A stretch of 53,582 nt of DNA from positions 1 to 53,582 of the IMG/VR virus record IMGVR_UViG_3300024351_000034; one strand, 5' to 3'. Positions 1 through 7,380 of the stretch are shown piece after piece. Position numbers and translations under genes: made by a program. The notes beneath the pieces are model-generated. The model was not told the origin of the DNA. It searched no databases and was given only the letters and a program-made list of their open reading frames with translations. This stretch comes from a virus. The first letter of the stretch is position 1, and each line of letters starts with the position of its first letter.

Positions 1-2
1 TG

Positions 3-149
3 TTTGCTGGTGATATCTACGCAGGACCAAAAGGATACAGTCACGAACAGCGTTCAGATGATGACCTAACAGATGATGACCTCCATCTAATGGGTGCTGA
101 AACGTGTGTTCAATGTGAGAACTGGGAACACAAATGCACCTGTGAGTAG
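3..149 (+). CDS. C-terminal fragment of a small zinc-ribbon-like protein (5' end outside window)
   Basis: An open frame runs in from the left edge and stops with TAG at 147-149, leaving 48 residues. The fragment is acidic (a DDDLTDDD stretch) and ends with CVQCENWEHKCTC, a CxxC plus CxC arrangement typical of a short metal-binding knuckle. Its stop lies 9 bases before the next plus-strand start, so it belongs to the same transcription unit. The start codon lies beyond the window, so length and function are unknown. The metal-binding idea rests only on the cysteine spacing. Confidence 0.6.
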   Translation, partial: FAGDIYAGPKGYSHEQRSDDDLTDDDLHLMGAETCVQCENWEHKCTCE

Positions 150-158
150 GGTATACTC

Positions 159-587
159 ATGTATTACTTTAATGATCGAAAGGTTTTTATGTTACAAGAT
201 TTAATTAATTTGCTTAATGCAATGAAGAAGAATAGTGATTACAAAGATGGGTGGGATAAGTTAGAGCCACTAATTGGGTTAAATGGTGTAGTGTCGTTAT
301 CGTGGCCGCAATGGCGCCTTAAGATTGTTACATTTCGTATGCCTAAAGATTGGGACGGCAGTACCGAACAGGCAGAAGAAATACGCACCATTGACAATTT
401 GTATTGGCACAACGATCAAATCATATGGATTACCGACAAGAATAAGAATCAATACGATGAATCTACACTTGTGCGTGTAACTATTGCCGAGATCATTGAC
501 GAGTTTCTATCTGGTAAATGGACTCCACCTTGGAAATGCGGATATTGCGTCTCGCGCCACAAAGGTATGCTACAACCTAGATACTAA
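159..587 (+). CDS. hypothetical early protein, 142 aa
   Basis: I do not recognise this family. The ATG at 159 follows a purine-rich AGTAGGG about 8 bases upstream. The protein is soluble and Trp-rich (WDKLEP, WPQWRLK, WDGS, WHNDQIIW), has no membrane segment, and ends with a CGYC pair plus a basic tail that could bind metal. Its stop overlaps the next start as TAATG, implying translational coupling. Its place at the head of the visible early block, before nuclease and helicase genes, suggests a small host-takeover or accessory replication protein, but this is position-based inference only. Confidence 0.7.
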   Translation: MYYFNDRKVFMLQDLINLLNAMKKNSDYKDGWDKLEPLIGLNGVVSLSWPQWRLKIVTFRMPKDWDGSTEQAEEIRTIDNLYWHNDQIIWITDKNKNQYDESTLVRVTIAEIIDEFLSGKWTPPWKCGYCVSRHKGMLQPRY

Positions 588-1150
588 TGCCTACACGTAA
601 ACGTAGTAATTATCATCCTGTCTGCTATGTTGTGTCCGGTAACGGGCACAATGTAGCAGTCAGTAATCAATTTGTAGCAAAAATCATCTACCAATTATGG
701 ATACAGTTAAGTGTCAGTAAAAACATCGCCACAACAGTGACTATTGACGCATACATGTCTCCTAACTCGTGGTCTACGTGGAGTCGTAGACACATCATTG
801 CTTTATTGAATGGCACTTGGACCAAACGGCTAATCTGTAAAGCAACTGTTGCTAATGGTGAATACAAAGAACATATGTACAACACACAAATAAAAATCAC
901 AGGCGATGAATATGAATCATTTGCCAAACACACATACTCAAAACTATCCAGACCAGTAGCTCACGCATTACACAATGCATTGATGTATCCAAATATCTTG
1001 CAATTGATTCTGCGAGCGCCTACTGCACTATCTGCACGTGTTGCATTAAAGGTTGAGGGATACCTCAAATGGCAAGACGGAACAACAATTAACCATATCG
1101 ATAAAGTGTGGGAGTACCTGCACTTTGAAGTCAGACGAACCGGAACATGA
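587..1150 (+). CDS. hypothetical early protein, 187 aa
   Basis: Unknown family. The start overlaps the previous stop (TAATG at 585-589), and there is no obvious Shine-Dalgarno sequence, so it is probably translated by re-initiation. The protein is basic at the N-terminus (MPTRKRSNYH), rich in Ser, Thr and Ala, and has no clear membrane segment. Its 3' end overlaps a possible small membrane-protein frame (1125-1235). No catalytic motif is visible. Confidence 0.65.
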   Translation: MPTRKRSNYHPVCYVVSGNGHNVAVSNQFVAKIIYQLWIQLSVSKNIATTVTIDAYMSPNSWSTWSRRHIIALLNGTWTKRLICKATVANGEYKEHMYNTQIKITGDEYESFAKHTYSKLSRPVAHALHNALMYPNILQLILRAPTALSARVALKVEGYLKWQDGTTINHIDKVWEYLHFEVRRTGT

Positions 1151-1235
1151 CAGTGATCTAGGTTGGAAGCTTTTATTCTTCTGGATAAGTATGTTGATAA
1201 TGCTTCTTCATCGACGTATCTTTGATGGGAAATGA
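1125..1235 (+). CDS. possible small single-pass membrane protein (36 aa, TTG start)
   Basis: The frame ending at TGA 1233-1235 encodes an acidic N-terminal stretch (KSDEPEHDSDLG), one strongly hydrophobic segment (WKLLFFWISMLIMLL) and a basic tail (HRRIFDGK), which is the profile of a one-pass inner-membrane miniprotein. I prefer TTG at 1125 because GGGAG (1109-1113) lies about 11 bases upstream. A longer TTG start at 1053 would overlap the previous gene by about 100 bases. The stop overlaps the next gene's start (ATGA). This frame fills the only non-coding stretch between its neighbours, which supports it being real. Function unknown. Confidence 0.45.
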   Translation: MKSDEPEHDSDLGWKLLFFWISMLIMLLHRRIFDGK

Positions 1236-1621
1236 AAACTACACAATATTCAGAAGCTCTATTTCAAAAACAAGTGATTACACTGTTGACTGCTTGTGGC
1301 TACACAGTTATAGAAGTTGGTAAATCACGTGGCAAAACAAAATGTCCGTCGTGTAACAAATATCATTACTCAACTGGATGGCAAGGCAATACTGTAGGCG
1401 CACCTGATTTATACATACATAAACCAGAGTGGTTAGGCATTGCCATTGGTATAGAGCTTAAAACACCGAAAGGAGCCGTACGCAAAGAACAACAAGAACT
1501 AGCAAATAAAAGCGTGGTAACGATATGCAGAACACTAGAAGATGTAGTCAATGCTGTTACCGCGATAGACAGACGACTGAATGTAGAAAGTAAACTGGAG
1601 AAATTAAATTGGATTCTGTAA
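1232..1621 (+). CDS. VRR-NUC family nuclease
   Basis: A 129-aa protein with the VRR-NUC (PD-(D/E)XK superfamily) pattern. E8 and Q14 lie in the first helix. GAPDL carries D59, then IELK gives E75 and K77, and the R84-K85-E86-Q87-Q88 helix follows, as in stand-alone phage VRR-NUC proteins of 90-140 aa. An insertion at residues 38-45 (CPSCNKYH) looks like a small zinc knuckle. Such enzymes cut branched or flap DNA and are usually found in phage replication and recombination modules. That fits the next genes, which encode annealing-like and Gam/Gp157-like proteins. The start overlaps the previous stop (ATGA), and the 3' end overlaps the next gene by 13 bases. Confidence 0.85.
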   Translation: MKTTQYSEALFQKQVITLLTACGYTVIEVGKSRGKTKCPSCNKYHYSTGWQGNTVGAPDLYIHKPEWLGIAIGIELKTPKGAVRKEQQELANKSVVTICRTLEDVVNAVTAIDRRLNVESKLEKLNWIL

Positions 1622-2256
1622 TTAAATGCCCTGTAGCATTTACAAATCATGACGTATGGGTAGATACATCACAATACGACAGGATATATGTAGCAACTAA
1701 AAATGATGACAGAAACTCATTTTTAAGCGTAGATAAAGACGGTTGGTTTTTCATACCAGCATGGACTCTAAAAGAAAATGCTGAAAAGTACATTGAGTCA
1801 CATGATTTAGTTGGCGTACATGAAATTATCAACATTTCCGTTACTGAGTTGTGTTTACTTGCACGTGCAGTAATGATCAATGGCGTACCTATGTTGGTAT
1901 CTGGCACTAACATTGCTGAAAACATACTTAGCTCATATGCACCTACACCTACAATATATTCATGTATTACAAGTATGTGGCATTACGCTGAAATAAGTGG
2001 CGAAAAAGTTCGCACAGAGAATGGAGAACTATACGTACAGCTATCCGCATCAGTGCTGATGGCTAAACTCTACAATGACAAACCAGAACTATTTCAAGCC
2101 ATTATTGATGATGAGCTTGAGGTCAAAACAATGATGTTTAAACAGTTAGTACAACAGGAAGAATATGTGTATACAGACGGCGAATTACTCAATGTAAAGA
2201 AAGGTTTAGAGACCAGCAAGGTTTTACGAAAGGAAATAGAAGATAACAATGTTTAA
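1609..2256 (+). CDS. hypothetical protein, 215 aa (TTG start)
   Basis: No recognised family. It starts at TTG 1609, with GGAG at 1597-1600 eight bases upstream, and overlaps the end of the VRR-NUC gene. The protein is acidic and mixed alpha/beta, with no membrane segment and no obvious catalytic triad. A C-terminal helical region (about residues 165-215) is rich in Glu and Lys. It overlaps the next gene by 8 bases. Its position between a nuclease and a putative annealing protein suggests a role in recombination or replication, which is inference from neighbours only. Confidence 0.7.
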   Translation: MDSVIKCPVAFTNHDVWVDTSQYDRIYVATKNDDRNSFLSVDKDGWFFIPAWTLKENAEKYIESHDLVGVHEIINISVTELCLLARAVMINGVPMLVSGTNIAENILSSYAPTPTIYSCITSMWHYAEISGEKVRTENGELYVQLSASVLMAKLYNDKPELFQAIIDDELEVKTMMFKQLVQQEEYVYTDGELLNVKKGLETSKVLRKEIEDNNV

Positions 2257-2848
2257 TCCACGTGATCATTTTTTAAATCTGAAAGGTAAACAATATTTAC
2301 CTGTAGCACCACGTATTGCATGGTTCCGAGAGGAACATCCAGACTGGACAATTATGACGTATGCAGTGCCCGAACTTTCGGGTACTGACTACTGTACATT
2401 TGCTGCTGAGATTCATGATGCAACAGGCCGACTGATTGCAAAAGCACATAAAACTGAGCATGAGAAACACTTTGCCGATTACAGGGAAAAAGCAGAAACT
2501 GGTGCAATTGGTCGAGCACTTGCACTGTGTGGATACGGCACGTTGTTTGCTCAAGAGTTAGAGGAACCTGTTACGCCAGCTGGTGACATACGCATAGTTG
2601 ATGCACCACAGCAAGCTAAGGCCAATACGCTTACTGCTGGTAAACAGTTTGCATTTGAGTGCAAACGTATATGGGGTACAGACATCACACCATCAGATAT
2701 GAAACGTGTGTTTGCACGTCTTGCTGGACATACAAACACTACAGAAGAAAACTTGAAATTGGTTATAGAGGTATTACAGGGATTCAATAAACCAGAAGAA
2801 GCAGAAGCAGTATTTTTAGCAATAGAGGAAGAAGGACTCAATGGATAA
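2249..2848 (+). CDS. putative ssDNA-binding/annealing-type recombination protein, 199 aa
   Basis: The N-terminal half (residues about 10-105) carries the sequence ETGAIGRALALCGYGT near residue 90. I recall closely similar motifs in phage proteins of Gram-positive hosts that sit in recombination modules and are tentatively linked to Rad52/ERF-like annealing folds. A beta-rich stretch (TIMTYAVPELSGTDYCTFAAEI) precedes it. The C-terminal part (about 125-199) is helical. AGGAAA lies upstream of the ATG, and the gene overlaps both neighbours. Next to VRR-NUC and a Gam-like gene this makes a coherent recombination cassette. The family link is from memory; binding to ssDNA is inference. Confidence 0.55.
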   Translation: MFNPRDHFLNLKGKQYLPVAPRIAWFREEHPDWTIMTYAVPELSGTDYCTFAAEIHDATGRLIAKAHKTEHEKHFADYREKAETGAIGRALALCGYGTLFAQELEEPVTPAGDIRIVDAPQQAKANTLTAGKQFAFECKRIWGTDITPSDMKRVFARLAGHTNTTEENLKLVIEVLQGFNKPEEAEAVFLAIEEEGLNG

Positions 2849-3404
2849 ATCTAAGTTTGATATTATTGGTGACGCATATTACGATGTCGAGACAGGTGAA
2901 TACGCTGGCCCAGTAGACGGCTGGCTTGGCGAGGAACTGGTATCAGAGGATGACGTGCTACTTGCTATGCAGCGTTTACTTAAATACGAGACGGAGCTTA
3001 AAGCTGAGCAACTAGCAATGCAATCTGTTGTTGATCGATGCAAGCAAATGGTCAAAGACAAAGAACGTAAAGTTCAATGGTTGCAAGCACGATACGGTGC
3101 GCAGATTGCTGACTTTGCCAAGACACAACTCGTAGGTAAAGCCAAGACATGGAAATGTCCGTGGGGTCAAGTTGCATTTCGCAATACTCAACCGACGTTT
3201 ACTATTCACGATGAAGCAAGAGCTGCTCTGGTTATTCCTATAGGAACCGATGCTGTACAGATAAACTACAAGGTATACAAAAGCAAAATACCAAAAGAGG
3301 TTCAACTTACGCTTGTTGAGCAGTATCCTGACATATTTTCTGTGACAGAAGCCACAGAGAATGTATCTATCAAAGCATTGACAGCAAGCGACACTGAGGA
3401 GTAA
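2841..3404 (+). CDS. Gam / Gp157-like coiled-coil protein (putative host-nuclease inhibitor)
   Basis: 187 aa. An acidic N-terminus is followed by a long coiled coil (about residues 35-90, with ETELKAEQLAMQS and KQMVKDKERKVQWLQ). Then comes a beta segment (KTWKCPWGQVAFRNTQPTF) and a short C-terminal domain with KVYKSKIPKEVQ. This coiled coil plus beta-hairpin layout is shared by the Mu/lambda-type Gam proteins, which coat DNA ends against RecBCD-type nucleases, and by siphovirus Gp157 proteins. I cannot separate the two by eye. The gene ends the first part of the early block, immediately before a hairpin terminator. Confidence 0.55.
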   Translation: MDKSKFDIIGDAYYDVETGEYAGPVDGWLGEELVSEDDVLLAMQRLLKYETELKAEQLAMQSVVDRCKQMVKDKERKVQWLQARYGAQIADFAKTQLVGKAKTWKCPWGQVAFRNTQPTFTIHDEARAALVIPIGTDAVQINYKVYKSKIPKEVQLTLVEQYPDIFSVTEATENVSIKALTASDTEE

Positions 3405-3411
3405 GATTGCA

Positions 3412-3443
3412 TTGCCCCTGAAACTATATCAACACAGGGGTAA
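3412..3443 (+). other. hairpin in the gap after the Gam-like gene
   Basis: TTGCCCCTG (3412-3420) can pair with CAGGGGTAA (3435-3443), giving a 9-bp stem with one G-T pair and a 14-base loop. No T-tract follows, so it is not a terminator by itself. It sits 16 bases upstream of the strong terminator hairpin and could be a processing or antitermination element. Function unknown. Confidence 0.4.
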
Positions 3444-3458
3444 ACAACTACCAAATAG

Positions 3459-3488
3459 GGACCACGGCATAAACACCGTGGTCCTTTT
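3459..3488 (+). terminator. Rho-independent-type terminator inside the early block
   Basis: GGACCACGG (3459-3467) and CCGTGGTCC (3476-3484) form a perfect 9-bp GC-rich stem with an 8-base loop, followed by TTTT. It lies in the only sizeable gap of the plus-strand block, so it probably lowers expression of the downstream DNA-binding, initiator and helicase genes relative to the recombination genes, unless antiterminated. I saw no convincing -35/-10 pair between it and the next gene. Confidence 0.75.
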
Positions 3489-3508
3489 GTCCCACAGAAA
3501 GAAAGAGA

Positions 3509-4126
3509 ATGAGTGACGAATTAGTTTACATTGGCAGTATTCCAGATGCAGTAAGCGTTACTGATGTAGGTTTACAGTTTAATCACGACATTGAATATGA
3601 TCAGTGGTTGCGACTGATGGCTACACTGCAACAATTAACTACAGCGTTTCAGTTTGCAATCGGAGACGCACTTAACTATGGACAAAAACGTTATGGTGAA
3701 AAGTATGCACAGGCTATGGATGCTACTGGCTGCGCTTATCAGAGCCTTGCTAACTGGAGCTGGGTTTCTAATCATGTTCCTATTAGTAACCGCGTTGCAG
3801 GTCTTAGCTGGACTCACCATCGCTTGGTTGCAAATATGGGAACGGAACAGCAGAAGCAAATCCTAGAGTCTGCAAAAGCACGTGGAATATCTGTAACAGA
3901 GTTTGAACGTGAGTTGAAAGGCGAGAAAGAAGAAGAAAAGAAACCACTTAAAACAATAGAAATACCATCAGGCTGGTCAGTTGATGATGTCAACAAGGCA
4001 CTGTCTTTGATTAGTACTACACCAATACCACTACAAGAAATATATGACGCAGGTCTTACTAAGTTATCTGAAGATGATGACGTTCAACGAGTAAGGTATT
4101 GCGATCAATGTCCATATAACCAATAA
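3509..4126 (+). CDS. putative DNA-binding protein, 205 aa (phage HTH/ParB-like)
   Basis: Residues about 30-140 read like a helical DNA-binding domain common in phage early regions: a WLRLMATLQQL helix, then GDALNYGQKRYGEKYAQAMDATG, YQSLANWSWVSNHVP (an HTH-like 'tests each step then recognises' pattern), LSWTHHRLVANM and the AKARGISVTEFERELKG helix. The linker (about 140-150) is Lys/Glu-rich. The protein ends with CDQCPYN, a possible half metal site. It is the first gene after the internal terminator and precedes the initiator-like gene, so regulation or origin binding are the natural guesses. The Shine-Dalgarno is weak (AAAGAGA). Confidence 0.6.
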   Translation: MSDELVYIGSIPDAVSVTDVGLQFNHDIEYDQWLRLMATLQQLTTAFQFAIGDALNYGQKRYGEKYAQAMDATGCAYQSLANWSWVSNHVPISNRVAGLSWTHHRLVANMGTEQQKQILESAKARGISVTEFERELKGEKEEEKKPLKTIEIPSGWSVDDVNKALSLISTTPIPLQEIYDAGLTKLSEDDDVQRVRYCDQCPYNQ

Positions 4127-4135
4127 GGAATTCCA

Positions 4136-4843
4136 ATGATTACTGTATTTAACGGCAAGTCTTTTGGCTTGTCCGGTGCATCGTCGTCTGGCTTTGTGCA
4201 GATTGACAGACTCCTTGTCAATCACATTGCAAGCTTTACACCGTCTGGATTCATAACATTCATGGCTTTGGTTATGCATGTTGATAATGAGGGATACTGC
4301 TGGCCTAGCATTAAACGTTTATGTGAATGCACAGGCTTGTCGGAGACAACAGTAAAGACTGCACTACATCACCTGTCATCAATGAAAATCAATGACTGTC
4401 GATTGCTGGAAATCAATGGCAGAACTTCTCCTAATGGGAGAACAACAAGTAATGGATACAAACTGTTTCCAGATTCTGTACAGCACTCTGAAGATGTAAA
4501 GGTACAAGCAGTAAAGCAAGTACAGAAGGAGGTAGCTAAAGAAAATGATCCTGCATTTCCTTTAATGCAAGCATTTATGATCGAAAGATGGGGTCCATTT
4601 TCAAGCGAGAATATTACTGATAAGGATTGGAAAAATAATAGGTTAATCATTTGGCAAATGCATAAAGCTGGCGTCAAGCCGTGTGATGTTATTGAAAAAG
4701 TCAAGACACTCAAAAGCAAATGGCAATTAGAGATGATTACTGTTAGATCACTTTGGAAGCATTGGGATACATATGCTTCATCGACGTATGGGAAAGTTAC
4801 AAAAACTGCAAAGATAGAGGATTGGTTTAATGACAACGACTGA
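4136..4843 (+). CDS. helix-turn-helix replication initiator-like protein, 235 aa
   Basis: Residues about 25-85 form a winged-helix/HTH_36-type domain: SGFITFMALVMHVDNEG, then CWPSIKRLCECTGLSETTVKTALHHL, then a beta wing. Phage proteins with this domain directly upstream of a loader and DnaB are usually replication initiators (lambda O / DnaD-like role). A Lys-rich linker (about 120-140) leads to a C-terminal helical domain with two Trp-containing helices (LIIWQMHKAGVKP, LWKHWDTYA). AAGGA precedes the ATG. Lambda-type initiators often carry their origin inside the gene, but I saw no clear iterons here. The HTH call is well supported; the initiator role is inference from context. Confidence 0.7.
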   Translation: MITVFNGKSFGLSGASSSGFVQIDRLLVNHIASFTPSGFITFMALVMHVDNEGYCWPSIKRLCECTGLSETTVKTALHHLSSMKINDCRLLEINGRTSPNGRTTSNGYKLFPDSVQHSEDVKVQAVKQVQKEVAKENDPAFPLMQAFMIERWGPFSSENITDKDWKNNRLIIWQMHKAGVKPCDVIEKVKTLKSKWQLEMITVRSLWKHWDTYASSTYGKVTKTAKIEDWFNDND

Positions 4844-5258
4844 TAAATTACTGGCGATTCTTTCACAACTACCTAGCTCAATACCATGGACAGAGACGAG
4901 CGATACCGTGTATAGGGTTGCAGTCAAAGGTTTACCAGATGAAGATATCAAGCTTGGTATGCAACGCATTCTTACACGCACAAAATTTCGCCCTACTCCA
5001 TCTGAGGTTCTACTAAACGTAGCAATAGCAAAGTATGGCGATGCGCAACCACACATGGTTACTCAGGACATATCGGAAGCAATACGTCTTGGCCTTGACC
5101 CAAATAAACTTCATCCTACAGTTGTACTAGTGTTGCGTAAGACTGGTGGATTACGTGCATGGCGAGTAGAGCCACCACTTAAAGGGCAACAACTTGCCGA
5201 TGTTATTAGTGAAGTGTTATTGGTCAGATTAACGGATTACATTAATGAGCAACAGTAA
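4830..5258 (+). CDS. putative helicase loader (G39P-like position), 142 aa
   Basis: A small helical protein overlapping the initiator-like gene (14 bases) and dnaB (14 bases). Residues about 30-60 (DIKLGMQRILTRTKFRPTPSEVLL) resemble the pattern 'few-helix domain, then FxPTxxEL' found in phage loader/inhibitor proteins of the SPP1 G39P type, which sit between initiator and DnaB genes. There is no Walker A motif, so it is not an AAA+ DnaC-type loader. The assignment rests on gene order plus this weak motif; it could also be an unrelated replication accessory protein. Confidence 0.5.
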   Translation: MTTTDKLLAILSQLPSSIPWTETSDTVYRVAVKGLPDEDIKLGMQRILTRTKFRPTPSEVLLNVAIAKYGDAQPHMVTQDISEAIRLGLDPNKLHPTVVLVLRKTGGLRAWRVEPPLKGQQLADVISEVLLVRLTDYINEQQ

Positions 5259-6621
5259 GAGTCTTGGTTTTAACATAGAGATTCCATACGATGTTATGAG
5301 TGAGCAATCACTCATAGCATCTATCCTTCTCGGTGGCAATAAACTATTCAAGTCAATGCAACGCATTGATAAGTCTATGTTCTATCGTGTTGCCCACAGT
5401 TTGATATGGGATGCATATAAAGCTGTAGATGATGCCAACAAAGAAATAGACATTGTCACGATCAATGAGGAATTAGTAAAGCGTAATGCGCTAGAAGCAT
5501 GTGGTGGCCTTGCATATCTGATGCAGTGTGCAGAACTGCTACCAACTACAGGTCACTGTAATAGTTATGCTGACCTTGTATGGGAATACCATAAGAGGCG
5601 TGAGATTATATTTGCATCCGAACATGCAAGTAAGCGAGCATCTACTGGTGATGATCCTACTGAAAATATAATCGCCGATTTAAATAAATCTGTTACATTC
5701 ATTCAATCCGGAAAGGCTGTAGATGATTTATCTGTATTAATTTCTGACATTACAACAGAAGCTATCCACCGCACTGAAGACGCAATAGACTACAGTGTTT
5801 CTAGCGGATTTATGGACGTTGACAGTATTACTGGTGGATGGCGTGACGGTGAGTTGATAATTGTTGGTGGTCGTCCGTCGATGGGTAAGTCAAGTCTCGG
5901 TTTACAGTATGCATGGAATGCAGCTATTGCATTACGAAAGGAAGAAAAGCGTACCGGGGTTCTAATCGTTAGCGCAGAAATGTCTAAGGCTATGGTTACC
6001 GCTAGAATGCTTAGCATATACAGTGGAGTAGACAGCCAATCTATACAGTCAAAGAAACTATCTAGTTACGATAAAGACAGTCTCTCAGTTGTTGCTCGAA
6101 CAGCCAAGAGCCTAACAATACAAGTAGTTGCTGATCAAACAGTTACACTACAATCGATCAGGGAAGCAGCCAACAGCATGAAGAAAACTGCCGAGGTTGG
6201 GTTGATTGTAGTTGATTATCTACAGATGATAACGATGCCAGCAAATGTCAAGTCCGAAAATAGGACTAGAGATATTGGTGTGATTAGTCGTGGACTGAAA
6301 GACATTGCCCGTGAGTTTAACTGTCCTGTGATAGCACTATCATCATTATCTCGTGCAGTGGAGCAACGACAAGACAAGCGACCAATGATGTCAGACTTGC
6401 GTGAGTCTGGTGATATTGAATCAGATGCAGACGTGATTCAGTTTATTTACAGGGCTGGATACTATGAAAAGAAACAGGCAGATGATCACATAGATGATAT
6501 TGATAAAGCAGAAATCATAACGGCTAAGAACCGTAATGGTAGAACAGGCGTATCACTTCTCAACTTTGAGAGCAAATACGCCCGATTTACAGACTTTACG
6601 TTAGACGACCTGTTTCTTTAA
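5245..6621 (+). CDS. dnaB: replicative DnaB-type helicase, 458 aa
   Basis: Full-length DnaB family protein. The N-terminal helical domain begins PYDVMSEQSLIASILLGG. The RecA-like C-terminal domain has Walker A GGRPSMGKSS at residues 208-217 and a Walker B-type strand (VGLIVVDYLQM). It also has the downstream ALSSLSRAVEQRQDKRP arginine region and SDLRESGDIESDADVIQFIYR, the standard DnaB signature. Length (458) matches bacterial DnaB. It unwinds the phage fork as a hexamer, presumably loaded by the two preceding gene products. It is the last plus-strand gene of the left block, and its final 21 bases overlap the end of the convergent endolysin gene. Confidence 0.97.
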   Translation: MSNSKSLGFNIEIPYDVMSEQSLIASILLGGNKLFKSMQRIDKSMFYRVAHSLIWDAYKAVDDANKEIDIVTINEELVKRNALEACGGLAYLMQCAELLPTTGHCNSYADLVWEYHKRREIIFASEHASKRASTGDDPTENIIADLNKSVTFIQSGKAVDDLSVLISDITTEAIHRTEDAIDYSVSSGFMDVDSITGGWRDGELIIVGGRPSMGKSSLGLQYAWNAAIALRKEEKRTGVLIVSAEMSKAMVTARMLSIYSGVDSQSIQSKKLSSYDKDSLSVVARTAKSLTIQVVADQTVTLQSIREAANSMKKTAEVGLIVVDYLQMITMPANVKSENRTRDIGVISRGLKDIAREFNCPVIALSSLSRAVEQRQDKRPMMSDLRESGDIESDADVIQFIYRAGYYEKKQADDHIDDIDKAEIITAKNRNGRTGVSLLNFESKYARFTDFTLDDLFL

Positions 6622-7380
6622 ATAGACCTTTTTTTGGTCACTATTGACGATACAGTCAAAACCAAGATTACGGGCAATATCTCTGACAGGTGCATACGAT
6701 TTGCCATCACGTAAAATACACTGAATGGCCAGTGCTTCACCGTTGAGGACTGGCCCATCTTCCCAAGCCAATACAAAATCATCCCCAATGACAAGCCGAA
6801 CAAAATCACGGACAGGCGCGAATGTCCTTCCGTTTTGTACCAATGCAAAAATGTGTTTGTCTCCATTGACTATCTTCCAATCTTGTCCGTTTTGAACAAG
6901 AGACCACGGTCTAATAAAGTAAATAATGTCTTTATTTCGGTTTCTGTACAACGGACGGTGAGCTACTTCATATCCATTACGACTTCCATCGTTATTACTG
7001 TTCCCCTCAATTGAATACCAAACACCCGCTTCATCTTGACCTTCTACTATTCCAATATGAAATGCGTCTTGCTTGCCATTTGGTAATGTTTTAACTAGTA
7101 AAACAAGATCACCCGGCATGGGAGCACGATGAAGTACGCCATGTTTTTTAGCCACAGCTAACCAGACATCGCAGTCTGCACTAAAGCATAAAGGCCAATC
7201 CAAACCACTCTTACTTTCCCATTCCGATGCTACACCGCTTACAAATGACGCACACCAAAAGCTTCCAATAGGAGCGTTGACCAAAGTGTTCCATCGATCA
7301 ATCAATGGTCCGCAGTTACTACCAACAGGTTGTTCACTTACTCCGATGTATTTTCGTGCAATATCTACAAAGCTTTGCAT
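6601..7380 (-). CDS. endolysin: CHAP/NlpC-type cysteine peptidase or amidase with copper-amine-oxidase-N-like repeats
   Basis: 259 aa, no signal peptide. The N-terminal catalytic domain (about 1-150) has the cysteine nucleophile in FWCASFVSG (C43), PGDLVLLV, the histidine in DAFHIGIVEG (H108) and EGNSN (E125-N127), matching the Cys-His-polar layout of CHAP hydrolases that cut peptidoglycan. The C-terminal part has two copies of a G(R/K)xxAPVRDxxR motif (GRTFAPVRDFVR and GKSYAPVRDIAR), the signature of copper-amine-oxidase N-terminal-like domains. Here it is probably a wall-binding or stalk module. It is the last gene of the late operon; its ATG overlaps the stop of the giant gene (TAATG). It is 27 kb from the holin-like genes. 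Confidence 0.88.
   Translation of the reverse strand: MQSFVDIARKYIGVSEQPVGSNCGPLIDRWNTLVNAPIGSFWCASFVSGVASEWESKSGLDWPLCFSADCDVWLAVAKKHGVLHRAPMPGDLVLLVKTLPNGKQDAFHIGIVEGQDEAGVWYSIEGNSNNDGSRNGYEVAHRPLYRNRNKDIIYFIRPWSLVQNGQDWKIVNGDKHIFALVQNGRTFAPVRDFVRLVIGDDFVLAWEDGPVLNGEALAIQCILRDGKSYAPVRDIARNLGFDCIVNSDQKKVYLKKQVV

Noticed and set aside
4480-4560. Repeated CAAGCAGTAAAGCAAGTACAG-like sequence as possible origin iterons
   Set aside because: Imperfect, few copies, explained by Lys/Gln/Val codons.
4369-4866. Minus-strand 165-codon frame opposite the initiator gene
   Set aside because: Lies antisense to an HTH protein with clear codon structure; no start signal.
6617-6646. Hairpin with a seven-T loop near the dnaB/endolysin junction
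   Set aside because: The T tract is in the loop instead of after the stem and the stem has a bulge; it codes for the endolysin C-terminus, so not a terminator.
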